Source of the DNA: Chloroflexota bacterium
GTDB lineage: Bacteria > Chloroflexota > Anaerolineae > Aggregatilineales > Phototrophicaceae
DNA length: 13,848 nt
Direction: 5' to 3'
Assembly (NCBI GenBank): GCA_003242205.1
Contig: QGUR01000102.1
Span: 1 to 13,848 of the forward strand
A program made the translations under genes and the position numbers. A model generated the notes under the pieces. It saw only the letters and a program-made list of their open reading frames with translations. It had not been told where the DNA came from and did no database searches. This document shows, piece after piece, positions 5,585 to 13,130 of the stretch (position 1 is the first letter of the stretch; every line of letters begins with the position of its first letter).

Positions 5585-7357
5585 TTACTGCGCCGGTTCA
5601 AGCGCGGCGATGTTCAGCAGGAAGCCATCCCATGGCGGGAAGGGATGGTTGTACGGATTGGCGGCAGTTGGCCAGCCTGTCCAGTACTGGGTGCTGAACG
5701 GAATGACCTGAAGCTCCTCGGCCAGCGTGATGTCTGGCAGGTCTTGCAGATAGATCTGTAGTGCCTGGCTGACGAGTTCCATGTATTCCGGGTCGCTCGG
5801 TGATGGAACCGAAGTTTCCATCTGGTCGAGCAATGCATCCAGTTCGGGGTTGGCATACCGCGTGTAAGCGCGGACATTTGCCACCGATTCGCCTTCCGGC
5901 ACGGCGAATTTGCTGTGGTAATTCTGGAACGTCAGGTAGGGATCATAGGTGCTGCCGCAATGGACCCACAGGTGCAGATCAAACGTGCCGGCGGCGGCGT
6001 TGCCGGTGAAAGCTGCGCCCTGAAGCGCTTCAGTCGTGACGTCGAAGCCGGCTTCCTGAAGCTGCTGGGCCAGCACCGGGCCTGCAGGGTTGCCAGCCTC
6101 CATCTGAATGTTGAGTTGCAGCGTGTTTCCGTCGCCATCCGTCCAACGTCCGGCGTCGTTACGGGTATAGCCCTTGCCTTCGAGGATAGCCGCCGTCCGA
6201 GCCGGGTCATAAGTCGCAACGCCGGATGCGTCGATCATGCTTTGCAATGGTTCGACATATGCCTGCACGCCAGTGAACGACGATAGCGGGACAACCGCTG
6301 GTGTTGTTGAACCTTCGTAGGCAAGCGCCACGATCTCATCGCGGTCAATAGCGTGGTTGACGGCCCAGCGGATTTCGGGGTCGTCAAACGGTGGATGCTG
6401 GTTGTTGAAGGTCAGGCGATAGACACATGCGTCCGGCGCGCCCCAAACCGGCCCCTCCGCGTTCCAGGTGATGAGCGCGGGATTCTGCAAGCGGGCGGCT
6501 TCCCAGGCACCAATCGGCAGCGAGCGGCCCATGTCGAGGCTGTTGCTGATATAAAGCTGTGGCATCGCTTCAACCGTCGCCGGTACGTAGACAATCCGCT
6601 CCGGTGCGGGCAGGCGCTCTACCAGTCCGGCGTCCACGGCCCACCAGCTATCGCGGCGGTCGAAGACAACGCTATCCTCTCCGGTACGGACCAGCCTGTA
6701 CGGCCCGGTTCCGACCGGCCAGCCCTGTTCAATATCGAGATTGCTGAAGGTCTTGGCGTCCTGGCCTTCCCAGATATGTTGTGGGACGACCATGAAACGG
6801 GCCGTTTGACCTGTAGCGAACGTGTCGACCACCCAGCGCGGTCCGGGGCGAGAGAGTTCGATCTCTACGGTACGCTCGTCGCTGGCTGTGGCAGACGTTA
6901 CCCAGTCATTCATGGCGCTCGATAGCTGCAACTCCGGTGCGTTTGCCTTGAGCATGTCGATGGTGAAGACGACATCATCGGCGGTTAGCGCTTCGCCATC
7001 GCTCCAGGTAACGCCCTCACGCAGCGTGATCGTGACGCCAGTATAGTCGTCGTTGTACTCGTAACTTTCGGCAATCCAGGGAATGACTTCGCCCCGGAAG
7101 TAATCATAGTAAAAGAGGCTTTCGTAAACTGTGTAATGCAGATTATTGCGGTTGTGCAGCAGTGCGCCGAGATAGGGATTGAAGTTGTCTGGGGATGGAA
7201 CCTGATTGTAGAAATCCCAGCCTTGCGTAATGAGCGTTCGCTCGCGTGGCACGTCTGGTATCTCATCCTGCGCCAGCAGCGGGACGCTGCTTCCGAGAAC
7301 GGAGATGAGCGCGGCGACAAGCCCTAAGCGTCGCCAATGGCGAAATAGTGACGACAT
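5585..7357 (-). CDS. ABC importer solute-binding protein, family 5 (Dpp/Opp type)
   Basis: This protein captures substrate outside the membrane for the permeases encoded divergently from 7670. Its 590 residues carry family-5 hallmarks: GVTWSDGEALTADDVVF (115-131), VGTGPYRL (215-222) and NNQHPPFDDPEIRWAVNHA (318-336). Residues 1-30 form a Sec signal peptide: HWRR, a hydrophobic core (11-28) and a probable cut after LLAQ. There is no lipobox Cys, so the mature protein is not lipid-anchored by this signal. Only two Cys exist in the mature part (C311, C467), possibly a disulfide. The C-terminal part is rich in aromatic residues and contains WTGWPTAANPY (559-569). Although the family is named for peptides, many members next to sugar genes bind oligosaccharides, and the neighbouring isomerase, sulfatase and DeoR protein favour a carbohydrate here. 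A good Shine-Dalgarno (AGAGGAG, complement of 7364-7370) sits six bases before the ATG. Confidence 0.95.
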   Translation of the reverse strand: MSSLFRHWRRLGLVAALISVLGSSVPLLAQDEIPDVPRERTLITQGWDFYNQVPSPDNFNPYLGALLHNRNNLHYTVYESLFYYDYFRGEVIPWIAESYEYNDDYTGVTITLREGVTWSDGEALTADDVVFTIDMLKANAPELQLSSAMNDWVTSATASDERTVEIELSRPGPRWVVDTFATGQTARFMVVPQHIWEGQDAKTFSNLDIEQGWPVGTGPYRLVRTGEDSVVFDRRDSWWAVDAGLVERLPAPERIVYVPATVEAMPQLYISNSLDMGRSLPIGAWEAARLQNPALITWNAEGPVWGAPDACVYRLTFNNQHPPFDDPEIRWAVNHAIDRDEIVALAYEGSTTPAVVPLSSFTGVQAYVEPLQSMIDASGVATYDPARTAAILEGKGYTRNDAGRWTDGDGNTLQLNIQMEAGNPAGPVLAQQLQEAGFDVTTEALQGAAFTGNAAAGTFDLHLWVHCGSTYDPYLTFQNYHSKFAVPEGESVANVRAYTRYANPELDALLDQMETSVPSPSDPEYMELVSQALQIYLQDLPDITLAEELQVIPFSTQYWTGWPTAANPYNHPFPPWDGFLLNIAALEPAQ

Positions 7358-7487
7358 TGAAAGCTCCTCTTTTCAATAATGGCGAAGAAGTGAAAAGCAC
7401 GCTGTATACGCCGGGTGTCAGTCTGACTCCTTTCTCTGCAAGCTCGCAGGGTGGTGCTCCGTCGGGCAAGTGCTGAACGATGAACAG

Positions 7488-7517
7488 ATTGTGACATAAC
7501 TATCTTTTTCTTGTCAA
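7488..7517 (-). promoter_or_regulatory. Candidate promoter for the solute-binding protein gene
   Basis: On the minus strand a perfect TTGACA (complement of 7512-7517) is followed after 18 bases by CACAAT (complement of 7488-7493, 4/6 to the -10 consensus). Transcription would start near 7481, leaving a leader of about 125 bases before the ATG. The TTGTCA/TGACAA inverted pair overlaps the -35 side. Confidence 0.35.
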
Positions 7518-7574
7518 TTCACCGGGAAAATGACAAATTACTGATAGGTTTTCTGTGCATTTTCTTTGCATTTG

Positions 7575-7601
7575 CTTGACAATTGTTCAAGAACAGTGTT
7601 C
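7575..7601. promoter_or_regulatory. Operator-like cluster of TGTTC/GAACA half-sites
   Basis: Three half-sites lie back to back: TGTTC (7584-7588), two bases, GAACA (7591-7595), one base, TGTTC (7597-7601). Each neighbouring pair is a perfect 5-bp inverted repeat, and the 7575-7591 stretch CTTGACAATTGTTCAAG is a further inverted repeat (CTTGA/TCAAG arms). The cluster covers the -35 and spacer of the rightward promoter, where repressor binding would block transcription. The obvious candidate to bind it is the DeoR-family protein at 13131, which is inference. Confidence 0.45.
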
Positions 7602-7604
7602 ATT
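7576..7604 (+). promoter_or_regulatory. Candidate promoter of the transporter/isomerase operon
   Basis: A perfect TTGACA (7576-7581) is followed after 17 bases by TTCATT (7599-7604), a poor -10 hexamer. The start of transcription would fall near 7611, about 60 bases before the first permease ATG. The weak -10 makes the exact placement uncertain. Confidence 0.35.
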
Positions 7605-7669
7605 TGACGAAAAATAGAAGCAACGTGGCCGGATGACCACCGGCGTTTTTTGCGAGAGGATTTCGCCAG

Positions 7670-8677
7670 ATGAGTTTTCAGTATCTTGTGCGGCGAACCG
7701 GCACTTTTTTGCTGGTGATCGTGCTCGCCGTAAGCGTCAACTTTCTCATCCCCCGGCTGATCCCCGGTGACCCGATTGAGGACAGGCTGACCCAGTTATC
7801 AGCGACTAGCAGCGGCGGCGCGTCAATCGACATTGCCGCGACGGCTGCAGCCTATCGCGAGCGTTTCGGCCTCGATAAATCGCTGGTCGAGCAATACCTC
7901 AACTACTGGTGGGACATTCTGCACCTCGATTTTGGCTATTCGCTGGCGAACTACCCGGAGACCGTTGGCGCATCAATTTCCGCGGCGTTGCCGTGGACGC
8001 TTGGATTAGTCGGCACTTCAACATTGATCGCGTTCGTCATCGGCTCGCTGCTCGGCGGGCTGCTGGCCTGGCCTCGCGTGCCGCGCGCTCTGCGTGGCTT
8101 CATTCCGCTGCTGATGGTCATATCGGCGATACCGTACTTCCTGCTTGGCATCATCCTGATTTACGTGCTGGTGATTGTGGCGCGCGCGTTTCCTGCTGGT
8201 GGCGCTTATACCTTCGGCTCGACGCTGCGCTTCGATCTGAACGGCATTGCCGACGTGCTCCGCCATGCCACGCTGCCAGCCGCGTCGATCATTCTGGCGG
8301 GTATCGGTAGTTGGGCGTTGAGCATGCGCGGCATGATGATCAGCGTGCTGGGCGAGGACTTCATCAAGCTGGCACACGCCAAGGGTTTGAAGCAACGGCG
8401 TATTTTTCTGTGGTATGGCATGCGTAACAGCCTGCTGCCACAGTTGACCTCGCTGGCGCTGGTGCTGGGCTATGTGGTTTCCGGCTCGATTCTGGTCGAA
8501 GTGATCTTTTCTTACCCTGGCATCGGCTACAAGCTGTACCAGGCGATCCAGAGCAAGGATTATTTCGTCGTTCAGGGAATCGTGCTGATTCTGGTCGTTT
8601 CCATCGGCTTCGCGCTGTATGTGATGGACCTCATCTATCCTTTGATTGATCCGCGTATTCGCTACCAGCAGGCGTAG
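7670..8677 (+). CDS. ABC importer permease, DppB/OppB type
   Basis: First membrane subunit of the importer, 335 residues. An N-terminal helix (about 10-28) is followed by the conserved IPGDPI (31-36) and an extracytoplasmic region of about 70 residues with the FGLD (66-69) motif of the family. Further helices lie near 107-133, 145-172, 201-222, 260-280 and 302-324. The cytoplasmic EAA loop that docks onto the ATPases is clear: GEDFIKLAHAKGL followed by an RNSLLPQL end (228-259). A Shine-Dalgarno GAGAGGA (7654-7660) lies nine bases before the ATG and fixes the start. It is the first gene of a six-gene rightward run and is followed by the second permease after eight bases. The gene symbol dppB is not applied because the substrate is probably not a dipeptide. 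Confidence 0.95.
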   Translation: MSFQYLVRRTGTFLLVIVLAVSVNFLIPRLIPGDPIEDRLTQLSATSSGGASIDIAATAAAYRERFGLDKSLVEQYLNYWWDILHLDFGYSLANYPETVGASISAALPWTLGLVGTSTLIAFVIGSLLGGLLAWPRVPRALRGFIPLLMVISAIPYFLLGIILIYVLVIVARAFPAGGAYTFGSTLRFDLNGIADVLRHATLPAASIILAGIGSWALSMRGMMISVLGEDFIKLAHAKGLKQRRIFLWYGMRNSLLPQLTSLALVLGYVVSGSILVEVIFSYPGIGYKLYQAIQSKDYFVVQGIVLILVVSIGFALYVMDLIYPLIDPRIRYQQA

Positions 8678-8685
8678 GGGGGCAG

Positions 8686-9567
8686 ATGGCGACTATTCAG
8701 ACAGCGCTCCCACGCCAGACTGCGCGCCGCGCGTTTCGGCTCCGCAAAGTGAATCCGTTGCTGGCAAGCGGTATGGTCATCCTGCTTGCACTCATCCTGT
8801 TTGCTGTAGGCGGAGGCCTGCTCATTGACCATTCGTATGCCGAAGTCGGGGCTTTCCTTCCGCGACAGACGCCAAATGCCGAGCGCGTGCTCGGAACCGA
8901 CTCGCAGGGGCGCGATGTTCTGGCAGTGCTCATTTTGTCCACGCCGAACACGCTGATGATTGGGCTGGTGGCCGGAATTGCCGGTATTGCGACTGGCACA
9001 ATCCTCGGTTTGCTGTCGGGCTTCTTCGGCGGCTGGGTGGATACCGTGATCCGCACCATCACCGATGTCTTTATCACCATTCCGGGCATCGCAATCCTGA
9101 TCGTGATCGCCACCAATATTCGCAATATCGATGTGGCGGTTATGGCGCTCATCGTGGCATCGCTGGCGTGGCGCTTTCCGGCGCGGGCCATTCGCGCGCA
9201 GACGCTGTCGCTGCGCGAGCGCGGTTACATTCAGATTGCGCGCCTGAATGGCGTCGGCGGGCTGGAGTTGGTCGTCAGAGAAGTTCTGCCGAACCTGCTA
9301 CCGTACATCGCCGCATCGTTCGTGTCGACGGTCTCCCAGTCGATTCTGGCGACGATTGGGCTGGAGGCGCTCGGTCTTGGCCCGCAGAACGAATACACGC
9401 TGGGCATGATGATCTACTGGGCGCAGTTCTATGGCGCGATTCTGCGAGGTATGTGGTGGTGGTGGACGCCGCCCATCGTCGTGATCGTGCTGATTTTTGT
9501 CGGCCTGCTGCTGACATCCGCAGGTCTGGATGAATTCGTGAACACCCGATTGAGGAAAGTGAAATGA
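8686..9567 (+). CDS. ABC importer permease, DppC/OppC type
   Basis: Second membrane subunit, 293 residues, pairing with the product of the preceding gene. It has the family's cytoplasmic N-terminus, a first helix at about 28-48, and the hallmark LGTDSQGRDVL (69-79) just before the core permease domain. Helices follow near 87-114, 127-142, 148-163, 207-230 and 262-280. The EAA loop reads RERGYIQIARLNGVGGLELV and ends LPNLLP (177-206). An unusual run of four Trp (257-260) precedes the last helix. A G-rich ribosome-binding site (GGGGG) directly follows the preceding stop. The stop overlaps the next start by four bases (ATGA), which suggests translational coupling. Confidence 0.95.
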   Translation: MATIQTALPRQTARRAFRLRKVNPLLASGMVILLALILFAVGGGLLIDHSYAEVGAFLPRQTPNAERVLGTDSQGRDVLAVLILSTPNTLMIGLVAGIAGIATGTILGLLSGFFGGWVDTVIRTITDVFITIPGIAILIVIATNIRNIDVAVMALIVASLAWRFPARAIRAQTLSLRERGYIQIARLNGVGGLELVVREVLPNLLPYIAASFVSTVSQSILATIGLEALGLGPQNEYTLGMMIYWAQFYGAILRGMWWWWTPPIVVIVLIFVGLLLTSAGLDEFVNTRLRKVK

Positions 9568-10550
9568 CAACGCCGGTTTTGCGGGTTCAGGACCTGCACG
9601 TTCATTACCGTACCGCAGCCGGGCCGGTCAAAGCCGTCAACGGCGTCAGTTTCGATCTCGCGCCGGGCGAACGGCTCGGGTTGGTTGGTGAAAGCGGCTC
9701 TGGCAAAACAACCATGGCGCTGGCGTTGATGCGTATGCTCGAACAGCCGGCGCGCATTGAAGGCGGCCGCGTGCTGCTCGACGGTGTCGACTTGCTGGCG
9801 CTATCCGAGGAACAGATGCGGCGCATTCGCTTCGACCGGCTGTCGATGGTTCCGCAGGGCGCGATGAACTCGCTGAATCCTGTGATGCGGATACGCGATC
9901 AGATGATCGAAATTTTCAACGCCCACGGCCGGCATCCGGACAAAGCGGAACGACGCGAACGAATCGGCCATTTACTCGAACGGGTTGGGCTGAAGCGCGA
10001 CGTTGCTGACAGGTATCCGCATGAGCTCAGCGGCGGCATGAAGCAACGTGTATGCATTGCCATGGCAATTGCTCTGCGTCCACAGGTCATTATCGCTGAT
10101 GAGCCGACGAGCGCGCTGGATGTTGTCGTTCAGCGGCAGGTGATGGAGACCCTCGGCGCGGTTCAGAAAGACCTGAACGCGGCGGTCATTCTCGTCGGTC
10201 ACGATATGGGGCTGATGGCGCAGTTTGCGGATCGCATTGGCGTGATGTATGCCGGGCGACTGGTGGAACTAGCGCCGGTCAGGCAGATTTTCAGCGCTCC
10301 ACAGCATCCCTACACACAGATGCTCATTGCCAGTATTCCGTCGCTGGAGGAGAAGCGGCTGTTTAAAGGTATTCCGGGCGTCGCGCCGTCATTGCTGAAT
10401 CCGCCGTCCGGTTGCCCGTTCCACCCGCGCTGTCCCGCTGCGTTTGCTCCATGCCCGACTATTAACCCTGCTCTTGAAGAAACAGACGCAGGTCGCTGGG
10501 TTGCGTGTCACCTGCATAGCGAGGCGGTGTTGCATGACTCCCGTGCTTGA
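9564..10550 (+). CDS. ABC importer ATPase, DppD/OppD type
   Basis: One of two ATPases that drive the importer at the inner face of the membrane, 328 residues. Motifs are complete: Walker A GESGSGKTT (42-50), Q-loop Q98, signature LSGGM (155-159), Walker B VIIADE (175-180) and switch H213. The C-terminal oligopeptide/dipeptide-transporter extension carries C284, C290 and C297 (C-x5-C-x6-C) plus C315. This four-Cys set has been linked to an iron-sulfur cluster in related Opp ATPases. The start overlaps the permease stop and has GAGGAAA upstream; the end overlaps the next ATPase gene by 17 bases. Two different ATPases acting as a heterodimer is normal for this transporter type. Confidence 0.95.
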   Translation: MTTPVLRVQDLHVHYRTAAGPVKAVNGVSFDLAPGERLGLVGESGSGKTTMALALMRMLEQPARIEGGRVLLDGVDLLALSEEQMRRIRFDRLSMVPQGAMNSLNPVMRIRDQMIEIFNAHGRHPDKAERRERIGHLLERVGLKRDVADRYPHELSGGMKQRVCIAMAIALRPQVIIADEPTSALDVVVQRQVMETLGAVQKDLNAAVILVGHDMGLMAQFADRIGVMYAGRLVELAPVRQIFSAPQHPYTQMLIASIPSLEEKRLFKGIPGVAPSLLNPPSGCPFHPRCPAAFAPCPTINPALEETDAGRWVACHLHSEAVLHDSRA

Positions 10551-11556
10551 AGTTCGCGCTGTTGGCAAGGTTTTCAGGGCCGGCGGTTTTTTCAAACGGG
10601 ACGCAACGGTCGCGCTTAAGGACTTTTCCATGACCATTGCCGGGGATCGTCCGGTGATTACGGCGATTGCCGGTGAAAGCGGTTCCGGAAAAACGACACT
10701 CGCACGCCTCCTCCTCGGCATCATCGAGCCGTCCATGGGCGAGATTCGCTATCACGGTGTCAATTTGAAGGCGATGAATGGCGACCAGCGCCGGCGTTTT
10801 CGACAGGAGGTGCAGGCTGTTTTTCAGGACCCGTTCGAGGTCTACAATCCGTTTTATCATGTCGATCATGTGCTGACCACGCCGGTAGCCAAATTTGGGC
10901 TGGCGCGCACCAGAGACGAAGCATATACGCTCATTGAAACGGCTCTGCATCAGGTCGGCTTGCGTCCGGAAGAGACGCTTGGGCGCTATCCACACCAACT
11001 GAGCGGCGGTCAGCGCCAGCGGATCATGATCGCGCGAGCGCTACTCCTGCGGCCAAAGATAATTGTTGCCGACGAACCTGTGTCGATGGTCGATGCCTCG
11101 CTGCGTGCCACCATCCTTGAATCGTTGCTGAAGCTCAAGCAGGAATTCGGCATCTCATTGATCTACATCACGCATGACCTGACAACTGCCTACCAGTTGT
11201 GTGATGACATCTACATTCTTTACCGGGGAACGGTTGCCGAAACCGGCAGCGTCGAGCAGGTCATCAAGCAGCCGAAGCATCCCTACACGCAATTGCTTGT
11301 CAGCTCGATACCGTTGCCGAATCCGGACCAGCGCTGGGGCGGCGACGTGCCGGCGATGAGCGAGCGCAACAATGGCAGCGGGGGCGGTTGCCCATTCGCC
11401 GCGCGCTGTCCTCATGTCATGGAACGTTGCCACATCGCGCCGCCGCCGCTCTATCAGACCAGCGCGGAAAGCGCCGCCGCCTGTTATCTATACGACGATC
11501 AACCTGAGTTGCGGCAGCGCCCTGTCGCAGCGCACGACTTACTTAACCCTCATTGA
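10534..11556 (+). CDS. ABC importer ATPase, DppF/OppF type
   Basis: Second ATPase, 340 residues from the ATG at 10534 (MTPVLEVRAVGKVF). A Met 30 codons upstream (10444) is in frame but would add a Cys/Arg-rich segment lying wholly inside the preceding gene, so the later start is preferred because the homologous fold begins there. Motifs are Walker A GESGSGKTT (47-55), Q-loop Q98, signature LSGGQ (156-160), Walker B IIVADE (176-181) and switch H214. The D-loop region reads EPVSMVDASLR where the partner has the more usual EPTSALD. The C-terminal domain again has four Cys (C286, C292, C299, C317) with the same spacing for the first three. The isomerase gene follows after 21 bases, so the sugar enzyme is almost certainly cotranscribed with the transporter. 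Confidence 0.93.
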   Translation: MTPVLEVRAVGKVFRAGGFFKRDATVALKDFSMTIAGDRPVITAIAGESGSGKTTLARLLLGIIEPSMGEIRYHGVNLKAMNGDQRRRFRQEVQAVFQDPFEVYNPFYHVDHVLTTPVAKFGLARTRDEAYTLIETALHQVGLRPEETLGRYPHQLSGGQRQRIMIARALLLRPKIIVADEPVSMVDASLRATILESLLKLKQEFGISLIYITHDLTTAYQLCDDIYILYRGTVAETGSVEQVIKQPKHPYTQLLVSSIPLPNPDQRWGGDVPAMSERNNGSGGGCPFAARCPHVMERCHIAPPPLYQTSAESAAACYLYDDQPELRQRPVAAHDLLNPH

Positions 11557-11577
11557 GATGAAAGTCAGAGGCAGAGA

Positions 11578-13110
11578 ATGACCACCGCGAACGTGCTAGG
11601 GGATGACAAACAGCAGTTGACAATGGCCGATCTGTTCAAGCGCGACTATGGCAGCGCGAAGATCGGCGTGTTTGGCTGCGGTTGCTGGTTCTATTGGGAT
11701 CAGTTTCCCGGGTTGAAAGAGAAGCTGGAAGGCCATCAGCGCTATTTTGAGGATCAACTGCGCGCCAAAGGCATGGATATTGTCTCTGGTGGGCTGGTCG
11801 ACAGGCCACAGCTTGCAACGCAGGTTGGCGATATGTTCCGGCGCGAGGGCGTTGACTTCCTGATGTGCTACATGAGCACTTATGCCCTTAGCAGCACCGT
11901 ACTTCCGGTTGTCCAGCGGGCTGGCGTACCTGTTGTGGTGATCTCGTTGCAGCCGAACAAGGCGATGGACTATGCCAACGGCACGACATTCATGCAGTTG
12001 GAGCATGACAATGCCACCAGCCTGCCAGAAGTCTGCAATGCCCTGCGCCGCGCCAATATCGAACCGGCGGGGATGGTCGTCGGCACGCTGTATGACGACG
12101 AGCGCGCATGGAGCCGCATTTACGACTGGTGCAAGGTAGCGCGCGCGTACGCGACTGTACGTAAGGCGCGCATTGGCGTCATGGGCCATGTCTATGAGGG
12201 TATGCTGGATATGAATAGCGACCCGACGATGTTTGATGCCATCTTTGGCCTGCACGCCGAGCATTTGGAACTGGACGATCTGGCTGTCCGTGTCGAAGCG
12301 GTTACGGATGAACAGGTCGAGCGCAAGCTGGAAGAAATTCACGCCCTGTTCGACTTTCCTGAACCCGGATCGGACCCGATTGCCGGCCCTGCCAAGCCGG
12401 AAGATGTGCGCTGGGCGGCGAAGGTCGCGTGCGGACTGGACCAACTCGTCAACGACTTCGAACTGACGGGGCTGGCGTACTACTATCGCGGTCTTAACGG
12501 CAACGCCAACGAACGGCTTGGATCAACATTCATCGTCGGCAGCTCGCTGCTGACTGGTCGCGGGACGCCCATTGCCGGTGAACTTGACATCAAAAACTGT
12601 TTGGCGATGCTTATCGTCGACCGTCTGGAAGCTGGCGGGAGCTTTGCGGAAATTCACCCATGCGACTTCGAGAATAATATCATCCTCGTTGGTCACGACG
12701 GTCCGCACCATATCGGCGTCGCGGAAGGAAGGCCGGTGCTGCGCGGCCTGAGCGTCTATCACGGCAAGCGTGGCTATGGCGTCAGTGTTGAATTCCAGTT
12801 GAAAGTCGGGCCCGTGACCATCGTTGGCCTGACGCAAACCTATGATGGTCGCTTCAAATTCGTTGTCGCGGAAGGCGAGTCGCTTCCCGGGCCCATTCCG
12901 CCAACGGGCAACACGAATACGCGCTGCCGCTTTCCGCCTGATGTGGCAACCTTCATCGAGAATTGGAGTCTCGAAGGCCCGACACACCATTTTGCTCTTG
13001 GTGTGGGGCATATTGCCCATATGATCGAGGGCTTTGCCCGCTGTTGGGGTATTGAGTGTGTCAACGTCACGGATCCGCTATATCGCCGGCCACAGTACAT
13101 CCGGCGATAA
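11578..13110 (+). CDS. L-arabinose/L-fucose isomerase-family protein
   Basis: This is a predicted cytoplasmic, metal-dependent aldose-ketose isomerase of 510 residues, close to the usual AraA length. The N-terminal part (27-200) is the Rossmann-like region, starting KIGVFGCGCWFYWDQFPGL. The C-terminal catalytic domain keeps the four residues of E. coli AraA (E306, E333, H350, H450) at matching spacings: E335 in AGELDIKN, E358 in SFAEIHPCDFE, H373 in VGHDGPHHI, and H470 or H471 in GPTHHFALGVGH. The chain ends with a WGIECVNVTDP segment similar in layout to the AraA tail. Sequence between these blocks differs clearly from AraA, so the substrate may be another aldopentose or 6-deoxyhexose. A Shine-Dalgarno (AGAGG, 11567-11571) stands six bases before the ATG. 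It follows the second ATPase after 21 bases and is followed after 20 bases by the DeoR gene, the context of an inducible sugar operon. Whether it isomerises a free or modified sugar is not readable from sequence. Confidence 0.88.
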   Translation: MTTANVLGDDKQQLTMADLFKRDYGSAKIGVFGCGCWFYWDQFPGLKEKLEGHQRYFEDQLRAKGMDIVSGGLVDRPQLATQVGDMFRREGVDFLMCYMSTYALSSTVLPVVQRAGVPVVVISLQPNKAMDYANGTTFMQLEHDNATSLPEVCNALRRANIEPAGMVVGTLYDDERAWSRIYDWCKVARAYATVRKARIGVMGHVYEGMLDMNSDPTMFDAIFGLHAEHLELDDLAVRVEAVTDEQVERKLEEIHALFDFPEPGSDPIAGPAKPEDVRWAAKVACGLDQLVNDFELTGLAYYYRGLNGNANERLGSTFIVGSSLLTGRGTPIAGELDIKNCLAMLIVDRLEAGGSFAEIHPCDFENNIILVGHDGPHHIGVAEGRPVLRGLSVYHGKRGYGVSVEFQLKVGPVTIVGLTQTYDGRFKFVVAEGESLPGPIPPTGNTNTRCRFPPDVATFIENWSLEGPTHHFALGVGHIAHMIEGFARCWGIECVNVTDPLYRRPQYIRR

Positions 13111-13130
13111 CTGAAACTGTCAGGCTGTCG

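Larger units (their letters stand above)
7358..7669. promoter_or_regulatory. 312-base divergent control region of the transport locus
   Basis: This is the only sizeable gap in the right part of the window. It must hold the promoters for the leftward binding protein/sulfatase unit and the rightward transporter/isomerase/regulator unit. The stretch from about 7497 to 7620 is visibly richer in A and T than the flanking genes. It contains the inverted pair TTGTCA (7511-7516) and TGACAA (7531-7536) as well as the half-site cluster at 7575-7601. No coding region is seen. Confidence 0.7.

Noticed and set aside
6353..6925. Open frame of 190 codons on the plus strand inside the solute-binding protein gene
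   Set aside because: The opposite strand encodes conserved family-5 sequence throughout; the plus-strand translation has no domain and no promoter or ribosome-binding context.
8697..9191. Open frame of 164 codons on the minus strand inside the second permease gene
   Set aside because: It is antisense to the conserved permease core; the stop-free stretch is explained by GC-rich codon use on the real strand.
10444..10533. 30-codon N-terminal extension of the second ATPase
   Set aside because: The extra segment lies entirely inside the first ATPase gene, is not ATPase-like, and the conserved fold starts right after the ATG at 10534.
11596..12444. Open frame of 282 codons on the minus strand inside the isomerase gene
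   Set aside because: It is fully antisense to a gene with family motifs and correct length, its translation is rich in Arg/His/Ala with no recognisable domain, and no ribosome-binding site was seen.
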